Shown one piece after another: positions 36,008-47,335 of a DNA stretch of 64,000 nucleotides; the first letter of the stretch is position 1; each line of letters opens with the position of its first letter. A program made the translations under genes and the position numbers. Source of the DNA: Forficula auricularia (lineage: Eukaryota; Arthropoda; Insecta; Dermaptera; Forficulidae); assembly GCA_024734495.1 (NCBI GenBank), contig JALMQS010000187.1, forward strand, positions 8,295,055-8,359,054, in the 5' to 3' direction. The notes under the pieces were generated by a model. It worked only from the letters and a program-made list of their open reading frames with translations, was not told the origin of the DNA and did no database searches.

Positions 36008-36148
36008 AAGTATTAAATGAAAAGCTCATTTTTTTAGCAGTTTTTTAATTTTAAATGGTGGATTTTTTAATTTATCCAATTTTTAAAAATTGAAAAAAAC
36101 ACCATTTAAAATTAAAAACTTGAAAAATAAGCTTTTAATTTAATACCT
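36008..36148. repeat. AT-rich inverted repeat
   Basis: AAATTAAAAGCTT-like arms with a TTTTAAATGGTG/CACCATTTAAAA core. Imperfect outside the core. Confidence 0.55.
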
Positions 36149-36222
36149 ATATAGGAATATGTCTTAACTTCTAATTCTAATATATGTAGATAACTCACGT
36201 GGAATAATGTTATCTATACTCG

Positions 36223-36473
36223 TATATCGTCGGCTTAGAGTGTAAACCTGCTAACTCCATTTTTATCATATTAATACCGTTCGAAAGAAAAAGAGAAGCA
36301 GCATCGTCCAAGTAAAACTCCTACTTAAAATTACAATCGTAAGTTGTAGGAAAAAATGTGAAAAATAGTTTCTTTCCATAACAACAATATTAAATTTTAT
36401 TAGTTTTTTCTCTGCCCTGTAAAATTTCCTTGTTGTGAGTTAGCAGGTATACTCTCCAAGGCGACGATATATA
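36223..36473. repeat. MITE-like element with about 35-bp terminal repeats
   Basis: The left end TATATCGTCGGCTTAGAGTG continues TAAACCTGCTAACTC; the right end is the complement with three mismatches (GAGTTAGCAGG...CGACGATATA). The interior is unrelated AT-rich DNA. The target duplication may be TA but cannot be fixed. Confidence 0.65.
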
Positions 36474-36717
36474 AAATTGAAATCGATCTTGTTTGCCTTG
36501 CTTTAACTTAATTTAAACACCAAACAAAATTTGGCACACACATTCCTTGGACCCATAGAAATGCATGTCCGAAAGAACTTTTGAAAGATTTTTGAACTCG
36601 GGGCGAAGAGAAATTCAAAGAATTTTGTTATATTTTGGTCAGTTTTGTAAGTTTATTATTTAAAGGACTGGAAAATATATTGGGGGTAAAAATCAATCAT
36701 TTATTAAAGGTCAGTGT

Positions 36718-36733
36718 GGGGGGGGGGGGGGGG
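36718..36733. repeat. G homopolymer
   Basis: Sixteen consecutive G. It is G-quadruplex prone and likely length-variable; the assembly may be wrong in exact length. Confidence 0.8.
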
Positions 36734-36788
36734 CGAAGCCGAAGGCGGGCTTCTCAACTAGTATTTGTTAAAATTGATATGGTTAGTA

Positions 36789-37078
36789 TAGACTCTCGCT
36801 AATCCGAAGTATATGAATCTGTATAATAAATTACAATAAAAAAAAGCATTCGCGAAACAACTAATTAATCACTAGTTTCGCCTAAAAATTATAAAAGAAA
36901 AATTGACATTTTTTAAAATTTACTCCTGTAAGTAATATAAAAAATATATAATTTTTTATCATTTATAAAAGAAACATGTTATTTTATTTTCTAGTATTTT
37001 ATATAAAAATTGTCCTTGTAGGATAATCCGACCTTTAAGCTAATCAGAGCAAACCCACATCCCGGTTAAAATTCACTG
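36789..37078. mobile_element. Possible decayed Tigger-like element
   Basis: The left part reads AGACTCTCGCTAATCCGAAG; the right part inverted reads CAGTGAATTTTAACCGG... then GCTCTGATTAGC and GGATTATCC. The pattern resembles Tigger ends, but the terminal repeats are poorly preserved. Confidence 0.35.
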
Positions 37079-37964
37079 TTTAATTAAGGCTCAAAGAATT
37101 TTTACAATTAGTTTAACTTTAATATATAAAACGACGACACTCAGCATCCCTGGCAAGATGAAGGCACCTGATTCCATAAATCTCAAAGTTAAGTAACTTG
37201 ATGAGTTTTAAAATTTACCCTAAAAATTATTCACAGAAAAGTTTTTAATCCGTTCTGTTATTTGATCGCTATTAGAATTTTATTTTCACCTTTATTAATT
37301 TAGTGGGGGTAGTTCTAATGAAACTAGCTTGGTAAATTTACATTCGCCTCAATCTCTATCCCGCATCTAGCTCGAATATACATATTTGCACAACCTAAAG
37401 GTATATACTTCAACTAAAATTGCTACGCCTATGCTCTTAGCAAGAGTGTCGTCTATAAATCGCTCAAGATCGATTCAGGTCAGAAAATAGAACACTGTTT
37501 TAAACTAAAAGGCGCTTCAAAAAAAGAATATCACTAGAAAATCATAATATTCTTGATGGCATTTCACATTGCCGGTATAGGCACAATGTGCAAATTTATG
37601 GAAATCATTCTGCTACTAGCTAAGTACATATATAGATTAGAAAAAACAACACGAGTCAGCTATTCAAGAATAAGATTTATCACTTAAGCAAAACAGTTAT
37701 TTTGTTAGCCTAGCCATGAGGGAGGAAAATAATGTGATAAATATCAAAATAATTGATTTTTCAAAAAAACAAATTGAAATTATAAGATATCCAATAATAA
37801 AGAGACTAACAAATATGTAATTTAGAATATAAAAATTGTATTTAGCTGCGAGGGACGCCTTCGAACCCCGAACCACCTCAAGGTCTCTTTAATGCTCCAA
37901 ATGGTCTTTCTTATTTCGAATTCCCATAAAATTGAATTTTACTTTAATTAACTCGAATGAAAAT
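37079..37964. other. No gene seen
   Basis: AT-rich unassigned DNA. Confidence 0.6.
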
Positions 37965-38225
37965 TCTAGTCCTTTGGACCAAATTCAACTAAATTTTGTA
38001 GACTATCAATACAAAGGACATATATCAGATGGAAAAATAATTAATCCTCTACCCGGGTTAGTGAGGTTTGGAACCCTATACATGTCTTCTGGACTCTCTC
38101 CTTTTCCTAGAGCTCTGATCACCCCCCGAACCTCACCAACCTGGGTAGAGGATTAATCCTTCTTCCATTTGATGTATCTATTTTGTATTGATATAGTAAA
38201 AACTTGGTTGAATTTGGTCCAAAGG
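37965..38225. repeat. Foldback joined to repeat family F
   Basis: Arms CTTTGGACCAAATTCAAC (37972) and GTTGAATTTGGTCCAAAG (38207) continue inward through ATTAATCCTCTACCC...GGGTAGAGGATTAAT and GTGAGGTT/AACCTCAC. A 74-codon open frame (37932-38156) lies wholly inside and is a by-product. Confidence 0.75.
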
Positions 38226-38365
38226 TCTAAAATTTTCATTTTTTCACCCTACCCCTATTTCGAGTGGTCGCTTCTACCATCCCTAGAGGTCCACAGATTA
38301 TATAAAACTTGGCTTAGTTTGGTCCAAAGGCTTGGAATTTTAATTTTTTGACCACCCCCTTCAAT
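38190..38365. repeat. Repeat family F tandem units
   Basis: Two units beginning AAAACTTGG at about 38199 and 38302, each followed by a GGTCCAAAGG block, like the tandem units at 20516-20740. Confidence 0.6.
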
Positions 38366-38518
38366 GTTTTTTTTTTTTTGAATTTCTTTAAACAAAAGTT
38401 CTCAGAAGCAGACAGACATGAATTTTGTTGAGGGAGTTTTCTTTCATAACTTTTCTTGAAACGTGTACAGTCAAAATTTGGGGCAATTGCAATATACAGA
38501 CAAAATCTCAATTTTTTT

Positions 38519-38740
38519 TTATATGTTGAAGTGAAAACCCGTTTTTAGTAAGAAAGGGTTCTTACTAGTTAAAACGCGTTTCAATGAATACCTTTGTGGC
38601 AACTAGAATTTACTGATGTTGGTGGAGTTTGGTTCAAAGGTATATAATCTTCATTTTTGACTTTCCGCCTAATTTTTGGGTGTTTATTTTTAAAAAATTT
38701 TAAATTAAAATGTCAAAGATTAGAAGCAAGAAACAGATGT
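38519..38740. repeat. Family C foldback, single arm
   Basis: TATATGTTGAAGTGAAAACC through TTAAATTAAAATGTCAAAG matches one arm of 28173-28583 and 39508-39940; the other arm is absent. Confidence 0.75.
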
Positions 38741-39507
38741 TAGAGACCTTAGACTTTTCTTGTAAATATTTCTTATTGTTTGATAGCAGTTTATATATTT
38801 ATTTATTGTTTTCCAATTGTTTAAATTATTTTATTCGTATTTATTCAAGCCGCCTAGTATGACAATTGACGGTTATTAAAGCCTATTGTAATTGAAAATA
38901 AATATGAAATTGAAGGATGTACGGGATCGTGCCGGTAACCAACTCATCCGACCTTGTCCTTCTTAAGGACAAGCAGCTGGGGCTGGAGGCCACAATAAAT
39001 GACTTTCTTCACCTCGCCTGCTTTAGAAATGACCCAAATGTTGAAGAGTGTAAGAAAAGAAGCTATTCTACTCAGACATTAACAGGGTATTTAGTATTTC
39101 TTGTTCTTGTCAAACGCCAAACCCCCTATTCAAACTCTTGTAGACAAATTTCAAAAGAAATAAACACGCAAAAAGGAAAATATTAAACCGCCTTTCGCTA
39201 ATTGAAAGAAAATAATAAATAAGCACTGGCAATGGTAAATTAATTATTTATCAAGTAATTCATTAATCATTCGATTGAAATTGAATCTAGGAAAACTATC
39301 TTAATTTACTATTTAATAACAAATAGAGGATTAAATATTTCGATTAATAATAAATAGTTTAATTTTTCTGATTAAAATTCCCAGAATTTTTAAAATAATT
39401 CAGATACGACAATAATTCAACAAACCAGTTTTTAACTTAATTAATTTCAATTTCATTATTTCGATCAATTCAAAGGAGAAAAAATGTAAAAATTATTTCT
39501 AGTGAGG
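38741..39507. other. No gene seen
   Basis: AT-rich. An 89-codon plus-strand frame (38917-39186) is unrecognised. Confidence 0.5.
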
Positions 39508-39940
39508 TTTTTGTAAAAAGGAATGTAAAAGTCCGTTTTTAGTAAGAACGGGTTCCTACTAGCCAAAACGCGTTTCACTGAATACATCTGTGGCAACTAT
39601 AGTTTACTGATGTTGGTTGAGTTTGATCAAAGGTCTAGAATCTTCTATTTTTGACCTTCCGTCTCATTTAGGGGTTTATTTTCAAAAATTTTTTAAACGA
39701 AAATGACAAAAATTAGAATCAAAGTTGTAGAAGATGTAATTTTTGACATTTTCGTTTAAAATTTTTTGAAAATAACCACCCGAAATGAGGCAGAAGTTCA
39801 AAAATGAAGATTATAGACCTTTGAACCAAACTCAACCAACATCAGTAAACTCTAGTTGCCACAAAGGTATTCAGTGAAACGCGTTTTAATTAGTAAAAAC
39901 TCGTTCTTACTAAAAACGGGGTTTTACTGAAACATATGCA
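39508..39940. repeat. Foldback element, family C, copy 2
   Basis: Full two-armed copy; conserved blocks AAAACGCGTTTCACTGAATA (39569) and CGAAAATGACAAAAATTAGA, with complements ending near 39940. About 433 bp. Confidence 0.85.
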
Positions 39941-39960
39941 ATATATATGTATAAGCAATA

Positions 39961-40091
39961 GTGTCAAACGAGGGGTGAACCGCGACCTAATATCGAGTAC
40001 ACCTACTTCCACTTCCACTTCCTGAAGGGGCATTATCTAATGAATTCCAAAGACGTGTACACCTAATCGCGTTTCACCCCTCGGTGTCAAA
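39961..40091. mobile_element. MITE 'CGAGGGGTGAA' family, copy 2, perfect 8-bp TSD
   Basis: The body is 39969-40083 (115 bp), starting CGAGGGGTGAACCGCGA and ending TCGCGTTTCACCCCTCG, with GTGTCAAA on both sides (39961-39968, 40084-40091). It is shorter than copy 1 but has the same TAGGTGTACAC-like internal repeats. Confidence 0.85.
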
Positions 40092-41263
40092 TAAATAATA
40101 TTCAATAACATTAGCTTTTAGATAAAAAAAAAATGAATAATATTCATAATTTTCCTCTAGAAAAATTATGTTTCGTACTATTTTAAAGATTACATCATTA
40201 ATAAAAACAAACACCATTTATAAGCAAATTAATAAAAAAAAAAATGATTTTGAAATAGGCCTATTTATCAGACGCATTGAAACTCTAAGAACTCGATCCA
40301 GTTGGTATATTTCAATTGGAATTATGTAAATATTTTTATTTCTTGCGCTCGCCTAACCTGAATAAACATGGTTTAAAAATATGCTTGCTTTTTGGTAATT
40401 GGTTTATATGAACCGATCGCGGTGAAGTTAGTGGGGTCGCCCTCCTGCCTCTCTTTCTCCGTTACTCCGGGTCGCCTCGAGTCCCGAGCTGAAGACCTTA
40501 AGCAAGTTTTTCTTTCTTTTTTTTTATTATTATTATTTTTTTTTTTTTTTGTTTCGAGACGTTTTGGAAAGACAGACCTTGGCCAATGTAAGGAGGCTCT
40601 CTTGGGCCGTTGGGCTGTCCGCGTGGGAAAGGCCTAAAACCAGCATGGCGGCTTCCCACGCAACGTCTGTGTGTTTGTCTCTTGAGGGTGACGCACTGAA
40701 AATGCTTCAACGATATTAATTAGTCCTTACGAGTCGAAGGTCAATTAACTACCAGCCAAACAGCTTCCTCCTTAAGTAGATTATCATTTTGAATGGAGCT
40801 CTTTTAGTTTGAAAGACAACAAATAATCGTACTCTTTAATCACATCCCAGAAGAGCGATGCTGATCTAAATATATTAAATCAGTCAGCGGATTAATTAAT
40901 AAACCCATCGTTGACAGGCAGAAGATGATGTGGGTGTGTCTCCGGGGAACAAGACGGTTTTACGCGAGTACACGATTACCGAAATTTGAATATTTCTACG
41001 AGAAATTTGCATAAAGGCAACCAAGAATTATGTTTTCGAATTTTCAGTGGAAACGGCTTGGTCGAGCAATGATGGAGAACAGAGGTGACGGAAGTCAATA
41101 GTATGTGGAATGTGTGGGCAGAGGAAGGAACAATACCAGGCTTTGTGGACAGATAAAGGCCCTAATGAATATCCAATGTTAATGATTTTCACATCAACAA
41201 AATACAAACAGGTTCATTTCCAGTCAGAGAATAAGAATTAAATACCATTGAAATCTTAAACAA
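40092..41263. other. No recognisable gene; GC-richer island 40420-40700
   Basis: The island holds an interrupted T tract (40508-40550) and 70-81 codon frames on both strands, none recognisable. It could be exon or regulatory DNA. Confidence 0.4.
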
Positions 41264-41699
41264 TACAGGGTGTTTTAGGAGGAATAGTAAATATTTTAGG
41301 AGGTGGTAATTTAGACGAATTGCAATAAAAAATGCCATATAACATGTGTCCAATTTTCATTGAGTACAGAGATACAGTTGTTAGTATGTAACCCAATATC
41401 GGCACACTCAGCATGTCTAAATACGTGCGGCTAGTTTACACGCTACAGTACAGTAGACTTGGCCAACAAATCACAATGAAAACTTCAATGGAAACTAAAG
41501 CAAAACTTCAAAACTTGAACATCAACACTCTACTGTTGACAATCGATAAATTCGCCTATTACAACCCATAGCAACCGATGTACCAAGACACGTAAATGCA
41601 TTGAACTCAGCGGTATCTCTGTACTCAATAAAAATTGGGCACATATTATATGGCATTCACCTCCTAAAATATTTACTATTCCTCCTGAAACACCCTGTA
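41264..41699. mobile_element. Tc1/mariner-superfamily-like non-autonomous element (CAGGGTGTTT ends)
   Basis: The body is 41266-41697 between TA dinucleotides. Ends CAGGGTGTTTTAGGAGGAAT and, inverted, CAGGGTGTTTCAGGAGGAAT, one mismatch in 20. The arms extend over AGTAAATATTTTAGGAGGTG and the GTCCAATTTT/GTACAGAGATAC blocks. Such CAGGGTGTTTC ends with a TA target are common among insect elements of the IS630-Tc1-mariner group; that comparison is from memory. No transposase. Confidence 0.8.
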
Positions 41700-43467
41700 T
41701 ATCTCTGCTTATTGGAAAAAATAAAAGCGAGTCAAATGGGAGGAAATGAGGGAGAAGTTTATAAGGCCCTGTAGAAATTAAAAAAGTGGAAATTTTCCAT
41801 TCAATTACCTTGTGAATAGCGTGTCAGAATTGGGTATCATATAAAGTGAACTACCAGGGTTAAATGTCAAAAAAAAGTTTATTTTTAAGATTTATTCAGC
41901 TGGAAAGGTGGAACGGAACGGCAATCGAAATTGTTCCGATTCCAATCATATTTCTTGATATTTGATATTTTAACTCAACTTAAAATCCAATAAATGATTT
42001 GAAAGAGTCCCTTTAGTGGCTTATTTTTTCGAAGAAAATCTGGAGTAAGGGTTGCTTGTTTACTTCATTATTTATGAAAAAGAAAACTTGAAAGAGAATG
42101 AGAATCATTCTCAAGCTGAGTAGTAGAATTACTTTTACTGTATCAAGTTTAATATTAAGAAAGTTACGGCTCACGTAACCTCGTATTTATATTATTGATA
42201 TTTAATATAAGCTTTGATGAATTTTGAAATTTAATTTAGTCTTCAAATTTGATTTTAAACAACAAATAAATTACGAAAAAATATTAAATTGAATTTATAT
42301 ATATTATATTTTATACCGCAATAGTTGTTAGAGGTGTTTTTGTATAAGAGTGTAAAGGCGTAATCAGCTGGTAGTGAAAGCTAATTTTATTACAACCTTG
42401 AATTCAATGACTTAAGCCGATGAATAATAGGGTAAAGTGATAAGGTGGGAGTAGATTAAAAAATCATATATAATTAATATTCTACATAAATTAAAAAATG
42501 ATGAAAATTATTGTAATCGACAAAAAGTAAAATTTGAATATGCACAGCTTGAAATGGCTTGATAAAAATTAGTTTTATTAAAAAAATAAAACAGGACGAG
42601 CAAAGTTCTGATTAAGTTGCAGCTTCCGGGCTTTGGGTTCAATTCCAAGTTAAAGGATATTGCTTATAGAGATTCTTAAAGAGCGCTTGCCAACAATTTT
42701 TCCTCCGGATGTCATTTTTTATTTCAATTCTATTTTTTACGTTTATATTTTTATAAAACTTGCCACTATTGAGATTTCTTTTTATTTGGAGAGATATGTA
42801 AAAATGCAAAAGAAGCCAATTAAATTCAAAGAGGAGACGATCAGTGACGAAACACGGATCAATACAGGAAATGACTTTATGAATCATTTAATATAAAAAA
42901 CTATAAAATCGATCTATTTACCAACAAGTGGCAGCGAATATATCAAGCCCAAATTAATGATTAATCAATATAAAACATTGGTTGAAGTCAGATATTTTCG
43001 ACTTTGTTATATTTAAGAGAGACAATTCTATATTTTAATTAAAATGAAATTGATTATTTCCTATAAAATAAAATTGTGCAAAATACCTAATTTTGAAACA
43101 CCTTTTCATTTATCTTTATGACTTTTTGAGACTACGTAAAATTCCATCCTTGCTCTCATCTTCCCCAAATCCGACAACCTATAAACCTCGAAACTGGTTG
43201 GACCTCTATGGGTTAATCTTAGCTCTAGGTTAAAATAGCTGTTAAATCACAACCAATGAGGATTTTTTTCTTCAAAAATATGGAACCTCTACAGTCTGGG
43301 GTGGAACCCTTATAGGTGAAAATATGGAGGATAGAAAGAAATCAATTTAAGATGGTCGCACACAATCATAACTAATAGCTTATAAAGCTGGTAGCCAACG
43401 TTTAATAGACTTTTTGAATAGAATTTTAAACAGGGCCTAAGTTACAAAATTTTAATATAATAAATGA
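41700..43467. other. No gene seen
   Basis: AT-rich. At about 42612-42640 a GGGTTCAATTCC string resembles a pol III B box but has no A box. Confidence 0.55.
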
Positions 43468-43662
43468 ATAGTAAATTTATAAAAATTATATATAAAAAAT
43501 TTGAGTTTCACAGGAATAAAATAATTTTTATAAAAACTCAATATGTGTCTAATGTAACTCCTGAAGATGGGCGAATAGCCCGAAATATATAGATTTTATA
43601 AAAAACTGTTTTATTTTATTCCTTTGAAACCCCACATTTTGTATATATAATTTTTATATATT
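43468..43662. repeat. Inverted repeat with a central hammerhead-like motif
   Basis: The left arm (TATATATAAAAAATTTG, then GAATAAAATAATTTTTATAA) pairs with TATAAAAAACTG...TTTTATTCC and TGTATATATAATTTTTATA on the right. The centre holds the core at 43561. Confidence 0.65.
43561..43592 (+). ncRNA. Hammerhead ribozyme-like motif
   Basis: CTGAAGA (43561-43567), T, stem II GGGC/GCCC with a GAATA loop, GAAA (43582-43585), TATATAG. All core bases are present; the minimal helix III would be AT/AT with ATA as the cleavage triplet. Helix I is weak. The best of the 543/2823/43561 family. Confidence 0.5.
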
Positions 43663-44229
43663 CAATTATTAATAATGTTTCACTTAAAACTTACACCGCT
43701 TTCCTTATAGGTAATTATAATATAATCCCTGAATATTGCTTGAGACCAATATACTTATGTAATTTGCACCCATTTTTTTTTCTCTTGAGAAACTTCCAAA
43801 AATCACCCTAATTTGCTTAAATTGAAAATTAGATTTCGTTCTTATTAATACAATGAATTTACATACTGCAATTGAAAAGATTCAGACTGAAGTGTCAAGA
43901 AAAACATTTAATTAATTTTGATAGAATAGATGATAAGAAGAAGATAAGTCTTCGCTTGATTACTTAAGACAATTATTATTTTTTTTTTATATTAATATTA
44001 ACACACTCCATCTATATCAATATTTAAACATGTAATCTGAGAATCAATTAAAAATTATGAAATAAAAAAATGATAATTACGGAGATAAAACCCGCAGAAG
44101 AAACTCAAGTGTCAGGAAAAGGAAATAAATATTATCTCATCGGGCTTAAAAAAGAAAAATGGAAATGATTAGTATAAAAATATAAAATTATTGAAAATTT
44201 TTAGAATAAGGACTTTTGGGCTCTATATT
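43663..44229. other. No gene seen
   Basis: 43668-43720 matches 712-760 (repeat next to a hammerhead foldback). The rest is unassigned. Confidence 0.55.
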
Positions 44230-44720
44230 CGCTTTGATAATTTTTTTATAAATAGTGCAACACTTTAGTAGACTTGGTAGAGTCTTGTAAAAAGAAGAGG
44301 ATATTTAGGGGCTGGATTGGAGGTCTTAAAGGATTGAAAGTTTAAGATTCGGGGAGAGAGTTCCAGTCCTTATTAGATGATTAAAGATAAACGGATTGTT
44401 GACATAAATGGCTCAAATATTTCCCAATTTGGCTGCTAGCAGCGGGGTGAGAATAATTAGTAATAAACTATATTATTTTTTAACAAAATCGTTTCAGTCA
44501 TATTTGAGAAATTTGGAAAAAAAATACCAATAATTTTCTGCACGATTATATGAGTTTTGTGGTTAAAAAAAGAGAAAGGGCGGAATCGAGGGAGTTAGTG
44601 GATCGAATTTCCTTTTAAATTAATTGTATGTTAATTGCAGGATTCATGCTTGCAAGAGAATGTATGCAGAACCGTCTCTTTAAAAGTGCGAGCCCGAAAT
44701 GGGCCATGAGTCTTAAAACT
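44230..44720 (-). pseudogene. Decayed LINE copy, antisense
   Basis: GGGGAGAGAGTTCCAGTCCT near 44355 parallels GGGAGCGAGTTCCAGTCTCT at 21687; AATTTGGCTGCTAGCAGCGGGG and GTTAGTGGATCGAA parallel later parts. Interrupted around 44470-44570. No frame. Confidence 0.6.
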
Positions 44721-45913
44721 TAGGTTACTAAATGGAACACCTTATTTTTTAGAATTCATTAATATATCATCTTTATAGCCAATAAAGCTATCTACTATAT
44801 GTTAATTTGACTAAATTCGGAAATAAAGCACACAGCTAGAGATAGGATTAGTGAAGAATTACATTTTTTCTGGGATGTTTCTTAATTTGGTTTTATTTAC
44901 ATCTCATAGGACTCTATTTATCACTTGGATGAATTAACAAGGTTAGAATTAAGAGAGATCGCACTGTATTTAATTCTATTATAAAAGTTTTACCTATATA
45001 AGGCATTATAGCACACATAAAAGAGTAGTAAATGAGAATATCCTATGAGAACCGATACGTCATTAAGATACCAGAACATTATCTGTCTTTTTAAAATATA
45101 AAAAAATGATCACTGGTATACCAGTAAAGATACTAATAAATATATAGCTTTTAGTAAAAAAATGAACTCTTTCACGACATAAAGGGGGAATAAGAAACGG
45201 TATTATCTGTCCAAAGCACATTTTTTATTAGTTTTTTTATTATTATTAAAGGTTGTCAGAAAAATAAAATATTACAGGCTCTCCGATGAATCAATAAGAG
45301 TTGTTCTTAGACATCGCTTTGTGTTCGGCGCAGCCTTCTGTAAATTTCGGCTTGGAAGCGAGCCAGTAACCTCCGTTGTTTAGTACCTATCTCCTTGCTA
45401 TCAACTTTACAGATTAGTGGAGAATGGATTACAAATTAAAATCTAGGGTGGTCAAAGCGAGAATTTTTTTTACTAATATAGTAAAGTTAATCTTTATGGG
45501 ATTGAAGGAGTGATCTCATCAAGCCAGGAAACTACATCAGACCTGTCAGACTAAGATAAGATGGCTTTTGTTAGAGAGCGAAAGCCGATTTCCCCCGGAA
45601 TTCATGATGTAATAAACCCGCCTACTCTATACACATAAATATTCTATCTTTTTAACACATTTTCAATTTTACTTTCGCCCCAGGAAGTATTACTTCATAT
45701 CAAATGTTGAAAAAAATAATGAATATTAGTTCATATGTTTAAAAATTCAGGAAGAGATAAAATTAAACAAAGATACATTCAAGAAAATGGGTTATTTGTG
45801 CCTTTACCGTAATACCAATCAATGTTTTGCATGAACTTCAGTTATCTACTAGTGGTGTCAAGAAAAGATTAAATGCCTGGTTTTTGTTTTGAATTCCGTC
45901 TTAACAAAGGATT
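44721..45913. other. No gene seen
   Basis: AT-rich with a slightly GC-richer part at 45280-45430; nothing recognised. Confidence 0.5.
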
Positions 45914-46018
45914 CTAAAGCTACGTACACATTGGACGATTATCGGCCGATTCGAGCAGTCTTCCGAATAAAAATAATACAATAAAATGTAGGAATCGTCC
46001 AATGTATACGTAGCTTAA
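45914..46018. mobile_element. Small MITE with AAGCTACGTA ends
   Basis: The left arm AAGCTACGTACACATTGGAC and right arm GTCCAATGTATACGTAGCTT are inverted with one mismatch. About 100 bp in total. A compact relative lies at 56665-56717. Confidence 0.7.
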
Positions 46019-46929
46019 CATTTAAAAAAAAAATTTATAATAAAAGAACAAACCCTTTGAAAATATCCTTGGTTATAAATATCCCTATATGTGGATGTTC
46101 AATTCACCATCTAACCATACTACATTGTCTTAAGTTGGGTAATCTTTCAGGTACCGGTGCTTTTAACATGTCAATACCAAATTATAAAGTGGAAATTCAC
46201 TTGGTTGAATAATAAAAATGAAATAAGAATAGATAGCATTTATTTAGATTTTGGAAAAAATTCCTAATTTGAAGCTTTTCATACCTGAATGTTTTTCACT
46301 TGATAATACTAATTGAATAAATTAAGTATTATATATTTTTTATCAACCTAGAACGATATTTCTTTAGCATGCGTGACAAACTTTAAAATTTAAATAATTT
46401 GATATGTGAAAATTTGTCAATGAAAGTTCATTGACACAACGTGCGGGTTCCATACATTCAGGAGCAGAGGATTAGAGCAACTAAGATTTACAGTCTCTAA
46501 GTAGTCCGTATTAATTATCGTGAATTAATCACAGAGGGGGGTGGGTATGGTCCAGAAGAGCCGTCCAGGTTAACACCTTGGACTTTGTTATTAATTGTCT
46601 GGGACGATCGTTAATCTTTCTTGGGCAGATACTTTTAGCTGGAAAACTTACTTTACACCCTCTTCCTCCCACCCACCCTTGGGATTTTTACCGATATTGC
46701 TTTTGTTAATTATTTTTTAAGCATTTTCTTCGAGAACTTTGGGGTTTGTGTTAATTGACCAAAGAATAAATTGTAGGGAGAGATCTTTGCTCTCAGAGGA
46801 AAAACAATTTCGTAGAGAGAATTAAAGAGGTTGCCCTATGCTTGATGCAAATAAAAACATATATATGATAAATTCAAGTTCTTAATTTTCATATAATAAT
46901 ATTTGTAATGAACTATTAATGAGTTTAAA
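46019..46929. other. No gene seen; family A fragment at 46822-46862
   Basis: AGAGGTTGCCCTATGCTTGA TGCAAATAAAAACATA at 46826-46861 is a fragment of the family A foldback arm. The rest is unassigned. Confidence 0.55.
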
Positions 46930-47335
46930 AAAATAGAAATTAATCAAATGAAATAGAATTTACAGCTATTATCATAACAAAACATTAAAATATCAATAAA
47001 TTCATTTAAAAAAGACGTTTTTGACCCAGAAATTCTAAAGGTTGAAAGCCCAAAATCAAAGTAGTTCTCTACATTGGAAATACACAGATTTTGACACCAG
47101 GATGAACTTTCTACGGCTTTTCCTCCTTGACTTATTGCGGATATCGAAATCCAGACAGAAATCAATCAATCATGGATGAAAATTACATTTTTCTCCACAT
47201 TTCAGACATTTTATACACAATGAGCAAAAAATAAACTTTTTGAAAGAATTCAACAGTAGGGTCTCCAAGTAGACAGACAGGTTTGTGCCTGCTTCCTGGG
47301 GAGCCGAGAAACCGAAGAAAGAGAGAACCGAGAAA
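46930..47335. repeat. Interspersed repeat family E, copy 2
   Basis: CTCTACATTGGAAATACACA (47069), GATGAACTTTCTACGGCTTT (47100) and TTTCTCCACATTTCAGACAT (47191) match copy 1 (33240-33545) and copy 3 (62737-63012). Confidence 0.65.
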
